This document shows positions 5,185-5,291 of a stretch of DNA of 5,291 nucleotides, one piece after another. The DNA comes from Bordetella parapertussis (lineage in GTDB: Bacteria; Pseudomonadota; Gammaproteobacteria; Burkholderiales; Burkholderiaceae_B). The translations under genes were made by a program, and so were the position numbers. Below the pieces are notes generated by a model. It ran no database searches, was not told the origin of the DNA, and was given only the letters and a program-made list of their open reading frames with translations. Position 1 is the stretch's first letter. Each line of letters opens with the position of its first letter. Location of the stretch: contig CALQNE010000247.1 in NCBI GenBank assembly GCA_943331855.1, forward strand, positions 1 to 5,291, given 5' to 3'.

Positions 5185-5291
5185 ATGCAAGCAAAAATCG
5201 CCCAAAAAGCCCCCTACGCCGTTGACGTTGTCGCTGAGCAAAGCTATTACTGGTGTTCATGCGGGCAGAGCAAAAAACAGCCTTTTTGCGA
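5185..5291 (+). CDS. CDGSH iron-sulfur domain protein, 5' end only
   Basis: The first 35 residues are visible and the gene continues past the right edge. They contain Y-Y-W-C24-S-C26-G-Q-S29-K-K-Q-P33-F-C35, matching the mitoNEET-type pattern C-X-C-X2-S/T-X3-P-X-C that precedes D-G-S/A-H; the next two bases (GA) are compatible with the expected Asp. The three cysteines seen here and the His still to come would bind one [2Fe-2S] cluster. Bacterial members are small soluble proteins, often 60-80 residues, with roles in iron-sulfur or redox handling that are mostly undefined. It is transcribed away from the sensor operon and shares the intergenic region with it. The start is supported by a ribosome binding site at 5173. 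The family call is firm despite the truncation; the physiological role is open. Confidence 0.9.
   Translation, partial: MQAKIAQKAPYAVDVVAEQSYYWCSCGQSKKQPFC

Noticed and set aside
4967..5291. A + strand frame open from ATG 4967 to the window edge (108 codons), overlapping the CDGSH gene in another frame.
   Set aside because: It has no ribosome binding site, its translation resembles no protein I know, and it overlaps the well-supported CDGSH start. An open frame of this length can arise by chance.

Overview
The window looks like chromosomal DNA from a Gram-negative proteobacterium, most probably a betaproteobacterium of the order Burkholderiales with only moderate GC content. The best clue is the Bug/TctC-type periplasmic binding protein at the left edge, a family greatly expanded in Burkholderiales. 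The long (bimodular) form of QueF and the periplasmic binding protein with a Sec signal peptide also fit. No mobile element, CRISPR array, tRNA or rRNA was seen. Genes are tightly packed, with one real intergenic region of 279 nt (4906-5184).

Layout. On the + strand, positions 1-411 hold the 3' end of a Bug/TctC solute-binding protein. It is followed by queF, the nitrile reductase of queuosine synthesis, whose best start is GTG 502 and which stops at 1392. Seven bases later a convergent three-gene minus-strand cluster ends. Read in its own direction (right to left) it encodes a PhnD-like periplasmic binding protein (4905-4060), a membrane sensor histidine kinase (4042-2684) and a PLP- and metal-dependent D-serine dehydratase-like deaminase (2680-1400). 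The junctions are 17 nt and 3 nt, so the three genes are very likely one transcript. Divergent from this cluster, a CDGSH iron-sulfur protein starts at 5185 and runs off the right edge.

The most interesting part is the minus-strand cluster. A PhnD-like binding protein without ABC permease or ATPase, sitting directly ahead of a histidine kinase, suggests a periplasmic ligand-capture partner for the kinase rather than a transport component. The downstream deaminase then becomes a candidate clue to the chemistry being sensed (D-amino or hydroxy-amino acids). No response regulator is in the window. Two translation-control oddities occur in the cluster. A 15-codon leader ORF with a strong Shine-Dalgarno, itself inside a possible hairpin, lies in frame upstream of the binding-protein gene. 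The kinase has a five-codon ATG...TAG mini-ORF that overlaps the upstream stop codon (ATGA) in the kinase frame, leaving TTG as the apparent kinase start.
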